From NCBI GenBank assembly GCA_021204405.1, contig JAJPZJ010000123.1, forward strand, positions 1 through 44,942: DNA of 44,942 nucleotides, in the 5' to 3' direction. This stretch comes from Tannerellaceae bacterium. GTDB taxonomy: Bacteria > Bacteroidota > Bacteroidia > Bacteroidales > Tannerellaceae. The position numbers and the translations under genes are program-made. The number at the start of each line of letters is the position of its first letter. The first letter of the stretch is position 1. Under the pieces are notes generated by a model. The model saw only the letters and a list, made by a program, of their open reading frames with translations. It made no database searches and had not been told where the DNA came from. This document shows positions 38,870 to 44,942 of this stretch, piece after piece.

Positions 38870-38901
38870 TTTGAATCTTCCCTAACTTTTACCTACTTTT
38901 G
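38870..38901 (+). promoter_or_regulatory. Promoter of the FHA gene
   Basis: TTTG (38870-38873), 20 bases, then TACTTTTG (38894-38901), an almost ideal Bacteroidetes -33/-7 pair. Start codon is 51 bases downstream. Confidence 0.7.
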
Positions 38902-38951
38902 CACCCGGTTTCCTATCCAGGGAAACATACAAAGTAAACACAGGTTGTAAA

Positions 38952-39491
38952 ATGAAAAGAATATTCTGTCCGAAATGCGATAACCAACTTACGTTTAATC
39001 CCGCTAAATATCCGGAAGGAAAGGTACTGGCCTTCGTATGCCCGCAATGTGGCTCACAGTTCAAGATCAAACTGGGCCGGAAGCTGGTAAAAACAGAAAG
39101 TGGTGAGATAGAGGAGGTAAAAGAGCCCGATTTTTCGTGCGGACATATAACCATTATCGAAAACCAGTTTGCTTTCAAACAGGAACTTCCTTTGGTGGAA
39201 GGCGATAATATGATTGGCCGCCGCAATAAAGACACGCAGGGAGTAGATGTACCCATTATCACAAGCGACCCCAGTATGGGACGTAAACACTGTGTGATCA
39301 ACGTCAAACCCGATCCGGCCGGCGGATATATCTATACCATCCGCGATTTTCCCAGCCTTACGGGTACTTTCCTGGGTAACGACCTGATTGGAAAAAGGGA
39401 ACGTGTACGCATCGAGGATGGTACAGTGGTTACTATCGGGGCAACTACCTTTATTTTACATGCAGCCGCCCCGGAAGGAGACAAAGAGTAA
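38952..39491 (+). CDS. Zinc-ribbon plus FHA-domain protein
   Basis: The 179-residue protein starts MKRIFCPKCDNQLTF with a zinc ribbon (CPKC...CPQC, MJ0042-like). From about residue 60 it has an FHA domain, the phosphothreonine-binding fold: LPLVEGDNMIGRRNK, SDPSMGRKHCVIN, LTGTFLGNDLIGKRERVRI. The G-R...S...H pattern and the final beta strands are complete. No kinase or phosphatase is adjacent. It may be an adaptor in Ser/Thr signalling or nucleic-acid binding. It has a good promoter and is followed by a convergent small gene. Confidence 0.88.
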   Translation: MKRIFCPKCDNQLTFNPAKYPEGKVLAFVCPQCGSQFKIKLGRKLVKTESGEIEEVKEPDFSCGHITIIENQFAFKQELPLVEGDNMIGRRNKDTQGVDVPIITSDPSMGRKHCVINVKPDPAGGYIYTIRDFPSLTGTFLGNDLIGKRERVRIEDGTVVTIGATTFILHAAAPEGDKE

Positions 39492-39504
39492 ATTAACGGA
39501 AATA

Positions 39505-39696
39505 TTATTTTTTCTTACTCCGGTTAGCCCGCTTACGGCGTATCTCCGCTTTCATTTTAGCCGAGCCCGATTTGTGCTGGCCTTTCACATACGACGTTTT
39601 CTTAGCTTTGGTCCTGATCTTAGGTTCCTCCTCTACAGGCTTCTCTTTCATGCCCTTAAATACGATCCCGTTTCTTAATATATCTTCTATATTCAT
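39505..39696 (-). CDS. Small basic hypothetical protein, 63 residues
   Basis: MNIEDILRNGIVFKGMKEKP leads into a Lys/Arg-rich C-terminus (SAKMKAEIRRKRANRSKKK). There is no signal or membrane segment. The basic tail suggests nucleic-acid or ribosome binding. It has a TATCTTTG -7 box at 39727-39720, overlapping the divergent promoter of the methyltransferase. I recall similar short conserved proteins in Bacteroidales but do not know their role. Confidence 0.6.
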   Translation of the reverse strand: MNIEDILRNGIVFKGMKEKPVEEEPKIRTKAKKTSYVKGQHKSGSAKMKAEIRRKRANRSKKK

Positions 39697-39719
39697 TGCC
39701 TGTTTCCTATTTTTGCATA

Positions 39720-39755
39720 CAAAGATAAGGATTTTGAGGGAATTACCTATCTTTG
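39720..39755. promoter_or_regulatory. Divergent -7 boxes for the basic protein and the methyltransferase
   Basis: On the minus strand TATCTTTG lies at 39727-39720. On the plus strand the same TATCTTTG lies at 39748-39755, 27 bases before the methyltransferase ATG. The boxes are only 20 bases apart, so the two promoters would compete or share regulation. Confidence 0.55.
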
Positions 39756-39781
39756 CCGCCTGTTACAACAATTAACCGCAA

Positions 39782-40512
39782 ATGTATACAGGTTTACTTT
39801 CCACAGATAAAGATCCGATGGGTACGGCCATTACAGACTATTTCCAGCAGGGTAAAGCCAGCCGGCTGCGTGTATTTTCTTCTATGTTTGATGAAGATGA
39901 GATACCGGTTGCCGGACTGTTCCGTACGCCTGCTCAATTTCCGGCACTCGAACAGGTTGCCATCGGGATGGCTACCGGCAGGATACTGGATGTAGGCGCC
40001 GGAAGCGGCTGCCATTCACTGGCTTTGCAGGAAGCAGGAAAAGAGGTTTGCGCCATCGATATCTCTTCCCTTTCCGTAGAAATAATGAAACAACGTGGCG
40101 TACAGGAAGTGCAAGTAGCCAATTTATTTGATGAAAGGTTTAGCGGTAAGTTTGATACGATCCTGATGCTGATGAATGGGGCAGGCATTATTGGCCGGAT
40201 CGCTCACCTGCCTGCTTTTTCTGCCGGATGAAGCAACTGCTGGCTCCCGGTGGCTCTATACTGCTCGATTCCAGCGACCTGCGTTTCCTGTTTGAAGAAG
40301 AAGACGGTAGCTTCCTGATCGACCTGAATGATGGTTATTATGGGGAGGTCGATTTCCAAATGCAATACAAGCAGATGAAAGGCGAAACATTTGACTGGCT
40401 ATATATTGACTTCCATACCCTGAGCCTCTATGCTGCCAATAATGGGTTTCGGGCAGAACTGGTTCAGGAAGGGGGATATTATGATTATCTGGCACAGCTT
40501 ACCATCTTATAA
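39782..40512 (+). CDS. Class I SAM-dependent methyltransferase, one frameshift
   Basis: Motif I RILDVGAGSGCHSLALQEAG and a following acidic strand VCAIDIS bind S-adenosylmethionine. LPAFFCRMKQLLAPGGSILLD is motif post-II, after the frame is repaired by adding a T to T5 near 40215. The corrected 243-residue protein ends YDYLAQLTIL. The C-terminal part (DLNDGYYGEVDFQMQY, FDWLYIDFHTLSLYA) is typical of small-molecule methyltransferases. The acceptor is unknown. Promoter box at 39748. Confidence 0.82.
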
Positions 40513-40705
40513 GTTATATCCCACAATTGAGGAATTGGGGCGGGAAAAGTTTCTACATTTTCCCGATTATCCCCACTAAGGAACACATTCATACCAAAAA
40601 AAACACAAAACAGAATTAAAACACTAACAATCAAATAATACTTCTAACAGAATAGTATATACACAATCTATCTTTTGATACTTTGGCACGCTATTCGCTC
40701 TATAT

Positions 40706-40760
40706 ATAAACGGTACACAAATAAACGGTACACAAAACCGTTTCTACAATTAAACCGTTT
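40706..40760. promoter_or_regulatory. Array of four AAACGGT boxes upstream of a small secreted protein gene
   Basis: ATAAACGGTACACAA is repeated in tandem exactly (40706-40720, 40721-40735). The core AAACGGT then appears twice in reverse as AAACCGTTT (40735-40743, 40752-40760). The four cores are spaced 14-17 bases apart, and the last ends 12 bases before the ATG at 40773. This looks like a multi-site operator. Confidence 0.55.
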
Positions 40761-40772
40761 AAATTAAAAAAG

Positions 40773-40945
40773 ATGAAAAAGTTATTAGTTTTGGCAATTG
40801 CCCTTATGAGTTCTGCAGCAGTTTATATAAATGCACAAGAAGTAAAAACCGAAGAAGCTAAAAAGAATGCGTAGAACAAAAAGAAGAGGCTACTCAGGAA
40901 GTTGCCCAGGAAGAGGCAAAAGAAGAAAAAGAAAATCAGGATTGA
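40773..40945 (+). CDS. Small secreted Glu-rich protein, one frameshift
   Basis: A signal peptide (MKKLLVLAIALMSSAAVYINAQ) leads to a short acidic body EVKTEEAKKECVEQKEEATQ that continues Glu/Lys-rich to NQD. Adding one A to A5 near 40857 joins the two frames to 57 residues. It has one Cys and no known family. The multi-copy AAACGGT boxes before it and a strong terminator after it mark it as a real, separately regulated transcript. Confidence 0.6.
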
Positions 40946-40973
40946 CCGTAAGTCTGTTATTCACCTGAATGAT

Positions 40974-41005
40974 AAAAAAGCTCCTGCAAACACAGGAGCT
41001 TTTTT
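40974..41005 (+). terminator. Rho-independent terminator
   Basis: A6, then GCTCCTG, loop CAAACA, CAGGAGC and T6. It ends the small secreted protein transcript 28 bases after the stop codon and would also work in reverse. Confidence 0.85.
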
Positions 41006-41172
41006 ATTGGCAGATTTCTTTTTTCAGGTAGAAATTCACTTCATACCACGTATACAGACGGTCGCGCACTTCCCCTTCGTAATTACCCGGAAAACCTTTG
41101 CATCCGTAATTAAATAAATGAAAAACAACTACTAAAAACGAAATACCGGTTCTTTATTAAGACAGCTTTCAT

Positions 41173-41203
41173 TTGATATACTTTCCCGATTATCCTACCT
41201 TTG
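41173..41203 (+). promoter_or_regulatory. Promoter of the AraC-type regulator
   Basis: TTG (41173-41175), 20 bases, then TACCTTTG (41196-41203). This is close to the Bacteroidetes consensus. The ATG at 41234 is 31 bases downstream. Confidence 0.65.
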
Positions 41204-41233
41204 AAAGGCATATTCAAATGTAAATAGTAAACT

Positions 41234-42046
41234 ATGGCATCATTACCAACCATTAACTATGCAGGTACTTTCCTTTCCTGTTACTCAGATTACAAACACC
41301 AGTGTGTTCATAAAATGAGAGACCATGCATTAGTGTACATATATGCAGGCGAACTTTTGCTGGAAGAAGAAAACACAAAAACAACCTTCCACAAAGAGGA
41401 ATGCCTTTTCATTCGGCGCGACCACCGTACCGTAATGACCAAGCAGGCCTGCGGAGATGAAAACTTTAAAGGCATATTTATGACCTTCCGGCGCAACTTC
41501 CTCCGGGAATTCTATAATACCAAACTGAATAAAAAAGCGATACCGGAAAAAGCAGAGGCAGCAGACAGGAATATCTATCCCATCGCTCCCCGGCCGGACC
41601 TTATCAGTCTGTTCCATTCCCTTACTCCCTATTTCGATGCCTCCATCTTACCAACCAAAGAAATTATAAACCTGAAAGAACAGGAAGGCGTTTACGCATT
41701 ATTAAATACAGACAAAATCTTCTATCCTATCCTGTTTGACTTTACCGAACCCTGGAAAATCGATATACTCGAATTTATGAACGAAAACTATATGTACAAC
41801 CTTACTATGGAAGAAATTGCCACCTTCACCGGGCGAAGCCTTGCCACTTTCAAACGCGATTTTGCTAAAATAAGTGATCTTACACCTCAGAAATGGCTCA
41901 TCAACAAAAGACTACAGGCAGCCTATGAAAAACTTCAGGAAGAAGGAAAAAAAGTAAGCGATGTATATGTAGAGGTCGGATTCAAAAACCTTTCCCACTT
42001 CTATTCCGCCTTCAAACGGCACTATGGATATTCACCTGCAAAGTAA
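41234..42046 (+). CDS. AraC-family transcriptional regulator
   Basis: The 270-residue protein has an N-terminal effector region (YAGTFLSCYSDYKHQCVHKM, VYIYAGELLLEEENTKTT) and a C-terminal helix-turn-helix pair with LTMEEIATFTGRSLATFKRD and VSDVYVEVGFKNLSHFYSAF, ending KRHYGYSPAK. This resembles the ExsA-like subgroup. It has its own promoter. The DUF362 gene follows on the same strand after 122 bases, but a hairpin and another -7 box separate them. The effector is unknown. Confidence 0.92.
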   Translation: MASLPTINYAGTFLSCYSDYKHQCVHKMRDHALVYIYAGELLLEEENTKTTFHKEECLFIRRDHRTVMTKQACGDENFKGIFMTFRRNFLREFYNTKLNKKAIPEKAEAADRNIYPIAPRPDLISLFHSLTPYFDASILPTKEIINLKEQEGVYALLNTDKIFYPILFDFTEPWKIDILEFMNENYMYNLTMEEIATFTGRSLATFKRDFAKISDLTPQKWLINKRLQAAYEKLQEEGKKVSDVYVEVGFKNLSHFYSAFKRHYGYSPAK

Positions 42047-42099
42047 TCCCACAGGAATAAAACAGGACCGTGATCTTCTGAACAAAAAACTTTGAGCTA

Positions 42100-42138
42100 C
42101 AGAGCAAAAAAAGCTCTGTGGCTTTCCTTTTACCTTTG
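42100..42138 (+). promoter_or_regulatory. Hairpin and -7 box before the DUF362 gene
   Basis: CAGAGC-A7-GCTCTG (around 42100-42119) is a 6-bp hairpin lying just before TACCTTTG (42131-42138), a perfect TAnnTTTG box. The hairpin may end the AraC transcript or act as an operator. The gene's start (42169) is 31 bases on. Confidence 0.5.
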
Positions 42139-42168
42139 CTACATACTAATTTAAGTCATATCTCGCTT

Positions 42169-43164
42169 ATGAAAAGAAGAAATTTCCTCATGACATCAGC
42201 AAGCATGTTATTGGCAACTACCGTAACTGGATGCACAAAAGCCGGAAAAGCCGGTAGTATCACTTTTCCGGATCATAGTAGCAACCCGGCAAACACCCAA
42301 CCAGCTACCGTCTATTTCACCAAAGAGATTACCCCCGAAAGCCTTATCCGGATCTACCAGGCACTCGGACGCGAAGCCACCGGAAAGGTAGGAGTTAAAA
42401 TCAGTATGGGTGAACCCGGAGGACACAATTACCTCAAACCCGAACTTGTGGGCAACCTCGTACGGATGGTAAACGGTACCTTTATCGATGCCAACACCGC
42501 ATACGGTGGCAACCGTGCCACTACCGAATTACACCTGAAAGCAGCCGAAGACCACGGATTTACAGCCATCGCACCCGTAGATATCCTCGACTCCGAAGGC
42601 GAAATCCGTCTACCCGTTGCCGGAGGCAAACACCTCCAATACGACATCGTAGGCTCCAGGTTCGAAAACTACGACTTCACCCTCGTACTATCCCACTTCA
42701 AAGGCCATATGATGGGAGGATTCGGAGGAGCCCTCAAAAACATCTCTATCGGTATCGCCTCATCAGCCAGAAAAACATATATCCACTCCGCCGGAGCAAG
42801 CACAACCGACTGGGGAAATCCTGCACAGGACGACTTCCTCGAATCTATGGCTGAAGCAGCCAAAGCCATAACCGATTACTGCGGCGAGAAAATCCTTTAC
42901 ATAAACGTAATGAATAACCTCTCGGTGGATTGCGACTGCGACTCCAACCCCGCCGATCCTGAAATGGGCGATATCGGTATCCTGGCGTCACTCAATCCGG
43001 TTGCACTCGATAAAGCCTGCGTAGACCAGGTATACGCCTCCACCGACCACGGTAAAATACATCTGATCGAACGCATGGAATCCCGCAACGGCATCCACAT
43101 TGTAGATTATGCGGAACAAATAGGGATAGATACACAACAATGCCAACTCGTTTCCATCGGTTAA
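42169..43164 (+). CDS. DUF362 domain protein with Tat-like lipoprotein signal
   Basis: The start MKRRNFLMTSASMLLATTVTG has the RRxFL motif of Tat signals and a Cys (TGC) lipobox, so it is probably exported folded and lipid-anchored. The 331-residue body is a DUF362 domain: KVGVKISMGEPGGHNYLKPE, FTLVLSHFKGHMMGGFGGAL, GNPAQDDFLESMAEAAKAIT, with Cys-rich NLSVDCDCDSNPADPEMG near the end. DUF362 proteins often carry or accompany iron-sulfur centres, but I see no classical ferredoxin motif here. I chose the ATG at 42169, as the 17 residues upstream (42118 start) are unlike a Tat signal. Confidence 0.82.
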   Translation: MKRRNFLMTSASMLLATTVTGCTKAGKAGSITFPDHSSNPANTQPATVYFTKEITPESLIRIYQALGREATGKVGVKISMGEPGGHNYLKPELVGNLVRMVNGTFIDANTAYGGNRATTELHLKAAEDHGFTAIAPVDILDSEGEIRLPVAGGKHLQYDIVGSRFENYDFTLVLSHFKGHMMGGFGGALKNISIGIASSARKTYIHSAGASTTDWGNPAQDDFLESMAEAAKAITDYCGEKILYINVMNNLSVDCDCDSNPADPEMGDIGILASLNPVALDKACVDQVYASTDHGKIHLIERMESRNGIHIVDYAEQIGIDTQQCQLVSIG

Positions 43165-43170
43165 AATAAT

Positions 43171-43734
43171 ATGCAAATGAAATATATTACACTATCTCTC
43201 TGTATACTAGGTTGCTTCCTCTTTTTGAACGGAGCTACAGCCTGTAGTACAGACGATATGGCGCCTCCCCCAGAAACACCCGGCAGTTCCGGCAATCCTA
43301 CCGGTACACCGGAAGAACCGGAAAATACAGACCAGATGAAAGTAGAGATAAAAATAGGTACAACAACCTTCACAGCAACACTTCACGATAACGTAACAGC
43401 AGTAGCATTCAAGGCCATGCTGCTACTCACTATACAGATAAGTGAACTGAACCGTAATGAAAAGTATTATAACTTTTCCGGTTCATTCCCTACCGCCCCA
43501 TCCCGTCCCGGAACCATCCGTAGCGGCGACCTGATGCTCTATGGCAACAACTGTCTGGTGCTTTTCTATAAAACCTTCACCTCTTCCTACAGCTATACGC
43601 CTATTGGCAGGATCGACAATCCTACCGGACTCGAAGCAGCCGTAGGCACAGGAAATGTAACCATCACATTCGAACAACCAAACAAACAACAAACCCTATT
43701 CCTCCTTGAAAAAAGGAATAGGGTTCTTTTTTAA
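43171..43734 (+). CDS. Lipoprotein with cyclophilin-like domain
   Basis: The signal MQMKYITLSLCILGCFLFLNG ends in a lipobox-like TAC, followed by a Pro/Gly-rich linker (PPPETPGSSGNPTGTPEEP). From about residue 55 it is a cyclophilin-like domain: KVEIKIGTTTFTATLHDNVT, LNRNEKYYNFSGSFPT, GDLMLYGNNCLVLFYKTFTS, YSYTPIGRIDNPTGLEAAVG and VTITFEQ. The family normally ends there. The present frame runs 18 residues more through a terminator stem (43692-43725) to a stop at 43732, so the true stop may be lost or misread. It starts 7 bases after the DUF362 stop, probably one operon. Confidence 0.78.
   Translation: MQMKYITLSLCILGCFLFLNGATACSTDDMAPPPETPGSSGNPTGTPEEPENTDQMKVEIKIGTTTFTATLHDNVTAVAFKAMLLLTIQISELNRNEKYYNFSGSFPTAPSRPGTIRSGDLMLYGNNCLVLFYKTFTSSYSYTPIGRIDNPTGLEAAVGTGNVTITFEQPNKQQTLFLLEKRNRVLF
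43692..43725. terminator. Strong terminator overlapping the end of the lipoprotein gene
   Basis: AACCCTATTCCT and AGGAATAGGGTT form a perfect 12-bp stem with a 10-base loop, followed by C and T6. It lies inside the predicted coding frame of the cyclophilin-like lipoprotein and ends 40 bases before the convergent alcohol dehydrogenase's stop. Confidence 0.88.
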
Positions 43735-43764
43735 AACTACTACTTTATTTTTATGATAACGCTT

Positions 43765-44814
43765 TTATTTCAGCGAAGCCATATCAATAACAAAACGATA
43801 TTTTACTTGTCCTTTTTCCAATCGTTCAAAAGCCTCATTCACATCCTGTATATTGATAAGTTCAATATCAGCCGTAATGTGATGTTTTGCACAGAAATCA
43901 ATCACCTCCTGTGTTTCGGCTATTCCCCCAATATTAGAGCCTGCAAAACTCTTCCGGCCATTCACCACATTGAAGGCCCCGACTTCGAGCGGTTCGTTAG
44001 GTAATCCTACTATCACCAGCGAACCATCTACTTTCAGTAAATTGAGATAAACATTTACGTCGTGTTTAGCCGAAACGGTATCCAGGATCATATCCTGTTT
44101 CGGGCAGGCAGCCATTTGATTGGCATCCGTAGACAAGACTACCTCGTCTGCTCCCAGGTGACGGGCATCATCTGCTTTCGCCTGCGAAGTAGTGAATACA
44201 GTTACACGCGCTCCCATTGCTTTCGCAATTTTGATAGCCATATGTCCTAACCCTCCGATTCCTATAATACCAATCTGCTTACCCGGCCCTGCACCCCAAT
44301 GCTTCAAAGGCGAATAAACCGTAATACCCGCACAAAGAATAGGGGCAGCACCCGGCAAATCCAATGTTTCCGGAATGTGGACCACATAATTTTCATCTAC
44401 CACAATACTTTCTGAAAAACCCCCATAGGTTACGCCGCCATGCTTCTTATCGGGCGAATTAAACACAGCTGTCCAGCCCTTATCGCAAAACTGTTCTTCG
44501 CCTTCATGACAATGTTCGCACTCACGGCAACTATCCACAATACATCCCACACCAGCCAGTTCGCCTACTTTAAATTTAGTAACCCCACTACCTACGCGGG
44601 TAATACGCCCTACAATCTCATGGCCGGGTACGACCGGGTAAATAGTATCACCCCAATCATTATGCACACTATGCAAGTCTGAATGGCAAATACCACAATA
44701 CAGTATTTCAATCTCCACATCCTGCGGTTCCACTTCCCTGCGCCCGATTGTCAGGTCTGTCAAAGGCTTAAGAGCAGCCTCTGTTCCAAATGCTTTTACA
44801 TTTCTTGTATTCAT
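43765..44814 (-). CDS. Zinc-dependent alcohol dehydrogenase, CAD/YahK-like
   Basis: The 349-residue enzyme reduces aldehydes with NAD(P)H. Catalytic zinc residues are in YCGICHSDLHSVHNDWG and VPGHEIVGRI. The four structural zinc cysteines are in VDSCRECEHCHEGEEQFCDK. The cofactor fold is IGIIGIGGLGHMAIKIAKAM, and the start is MNTRNVKAFGTEAALKPLTD. The pattern matches cinnamyl-alcohol-dehydrogenase-type YahK aldehyde reductases. It stands alone, 74 bases from the right terminal repeat. Confidence 0.93.
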   Translation of the reverse strand: MNTRNVKAFGTEAALKPLTDLTIGRREVEPQDVEIEILYCGICHSDLHSVHNDWGDTIYPVVPGHEIVGRITRVGSGVTKFKVGELAGVGCIVDSCRECEHCHEGEEQFCDKGWTAVFNSPDKKHGGVTYGGFSESIVVDENYVVHIPETLDLPGAAPILCAGITVYSPLKHWGAGPGKQIGIIGIGGLGHMAIKIAKAMGARVTVFTTSQAKADDARHLGADEVVLSTDANQMAACPKQDMILDTVSAKHDVNVYLNLLKVDGSLVIVGLPNEPLEVGAFNVVNGRKSFAGSNIGGIAETQEVIDFCAKHHITADIELINIQDVNEAFERLEKGQVKYRFVIDMASLK

Positions 44815-44888
44815 ACTTATTTAATTTCTTACTATATGTAACAAATAATCCTATCCATCTTACTTCAGGTTATCCTGAAAAAAGAATT

Positions 44889-44941
44889 ATGATTATCCGC
44901 ATAATGTCCTATTATAAATTCTGGATTTAAAGTCGGAGTTA
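44889..44941. repeat. Right copy of the contig-terminal 53-bp inverted repeat
   Basis: This sequence, starting ATGATTATCCGCATAATGTC, is the reverse complement of 1-53 with two mismatches. It reads out of the window. See the left copy. It lies 74 bases upstream of the alcohol dehydrogenase start. Confidence 0.8.
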
Positions 44942-44942
44942 T

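Noticed and set aside
1..44942. tRNA, rRNA and CRISPR genes.
   Set aside because: I found no T-arm GGTTCGAAT pattern with a matching acceptor stem, no rRNA sequence and no regular direct-repeat array.

Overview
This 44.9 kb window looks like a chromosomal contig from an anaerobic Bacteroidales bacterium. Supporting signs are a type III glutamine synthetase, LL-diaminopimelate aminotransferase (DapL), ribosomal protein THX, FimA/Mfa-type fimbriae, many short lipoproteins, and promoters with the Bacteroidetes -7 box TAnnTTTG. Family-level placement (for example Dysgonomonadaceae) is only a guess.

Layout. 1-2.2 kb: a contig-terminal inverted repeat, a truncated gene, an acetyltransferase, a lipoprotein and a small protein. 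2.3-9.5 kb (minus strand): clpB, then an AraC-type regulator followed by gnd, zwf and pgl, the complete oxidative pentose phosphate branch. 9.6-16.2 kb: a DUF2156 protein, a GNAT enzyme, a sodium:amino-acid symporter, an SGNH hydrolase, a Fic protein and a second AraC regulator. 17-18.4 kb: a lipoprotein glycosidase. 18.4-25.8 kb: a tyrosine recombinase, a DNA segment bounded by perfect 26-bp inverted repeats, and a four-gene FimA/Mfa fimbrial operon. 25.9-30.3 kb: THX, a BIG2-type lipoprotein, a DUF1080 protein, argB and about 1.8 kb of repeat-rich non-coding DNA. 30.4-38.8 kb: dapF, dapL, a porin-like protein, P-II, amtB, asnA and glnN, a nitrogen-assimilation and lysine/cell-wall cluster. 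39-44.9 kb: an FHA protein, a methyltransferase, a small acidic secreted protein, an AraC regulator, a DUF362 protein, a cyclophilin-like lipoprotein, an alcohol dehydrogenase, and the right copy of the terminal inverted repeat.

The most interesting system is the fimbrial phase switch. The 26-bp inverted repeats at 19903-19928 and 20254-20279 enclose 325 bp between a divergently placed tyrosine recombinase and the fimbrial operon. The only perfect -7 box inside points away from the fimbrial genes, so this copy is predicted to be the OFF state.

The window also carries a family of GC-rich palindromic intergenic repeats (four roughly 90-125 bp copies plus a collapsed one), one of them split by a 619-bp element with its own inverted ends. 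About twenty genes-breaking single-base frameshifts fall in fourteen genes. Nearly all lie in or beside short homopolymers and each is cured by adding or removing one base, so I treat these genes as probably intact with sequencing errors rather than as pseudogenes. Coordinates for such genes span the reconstructed reading frame.
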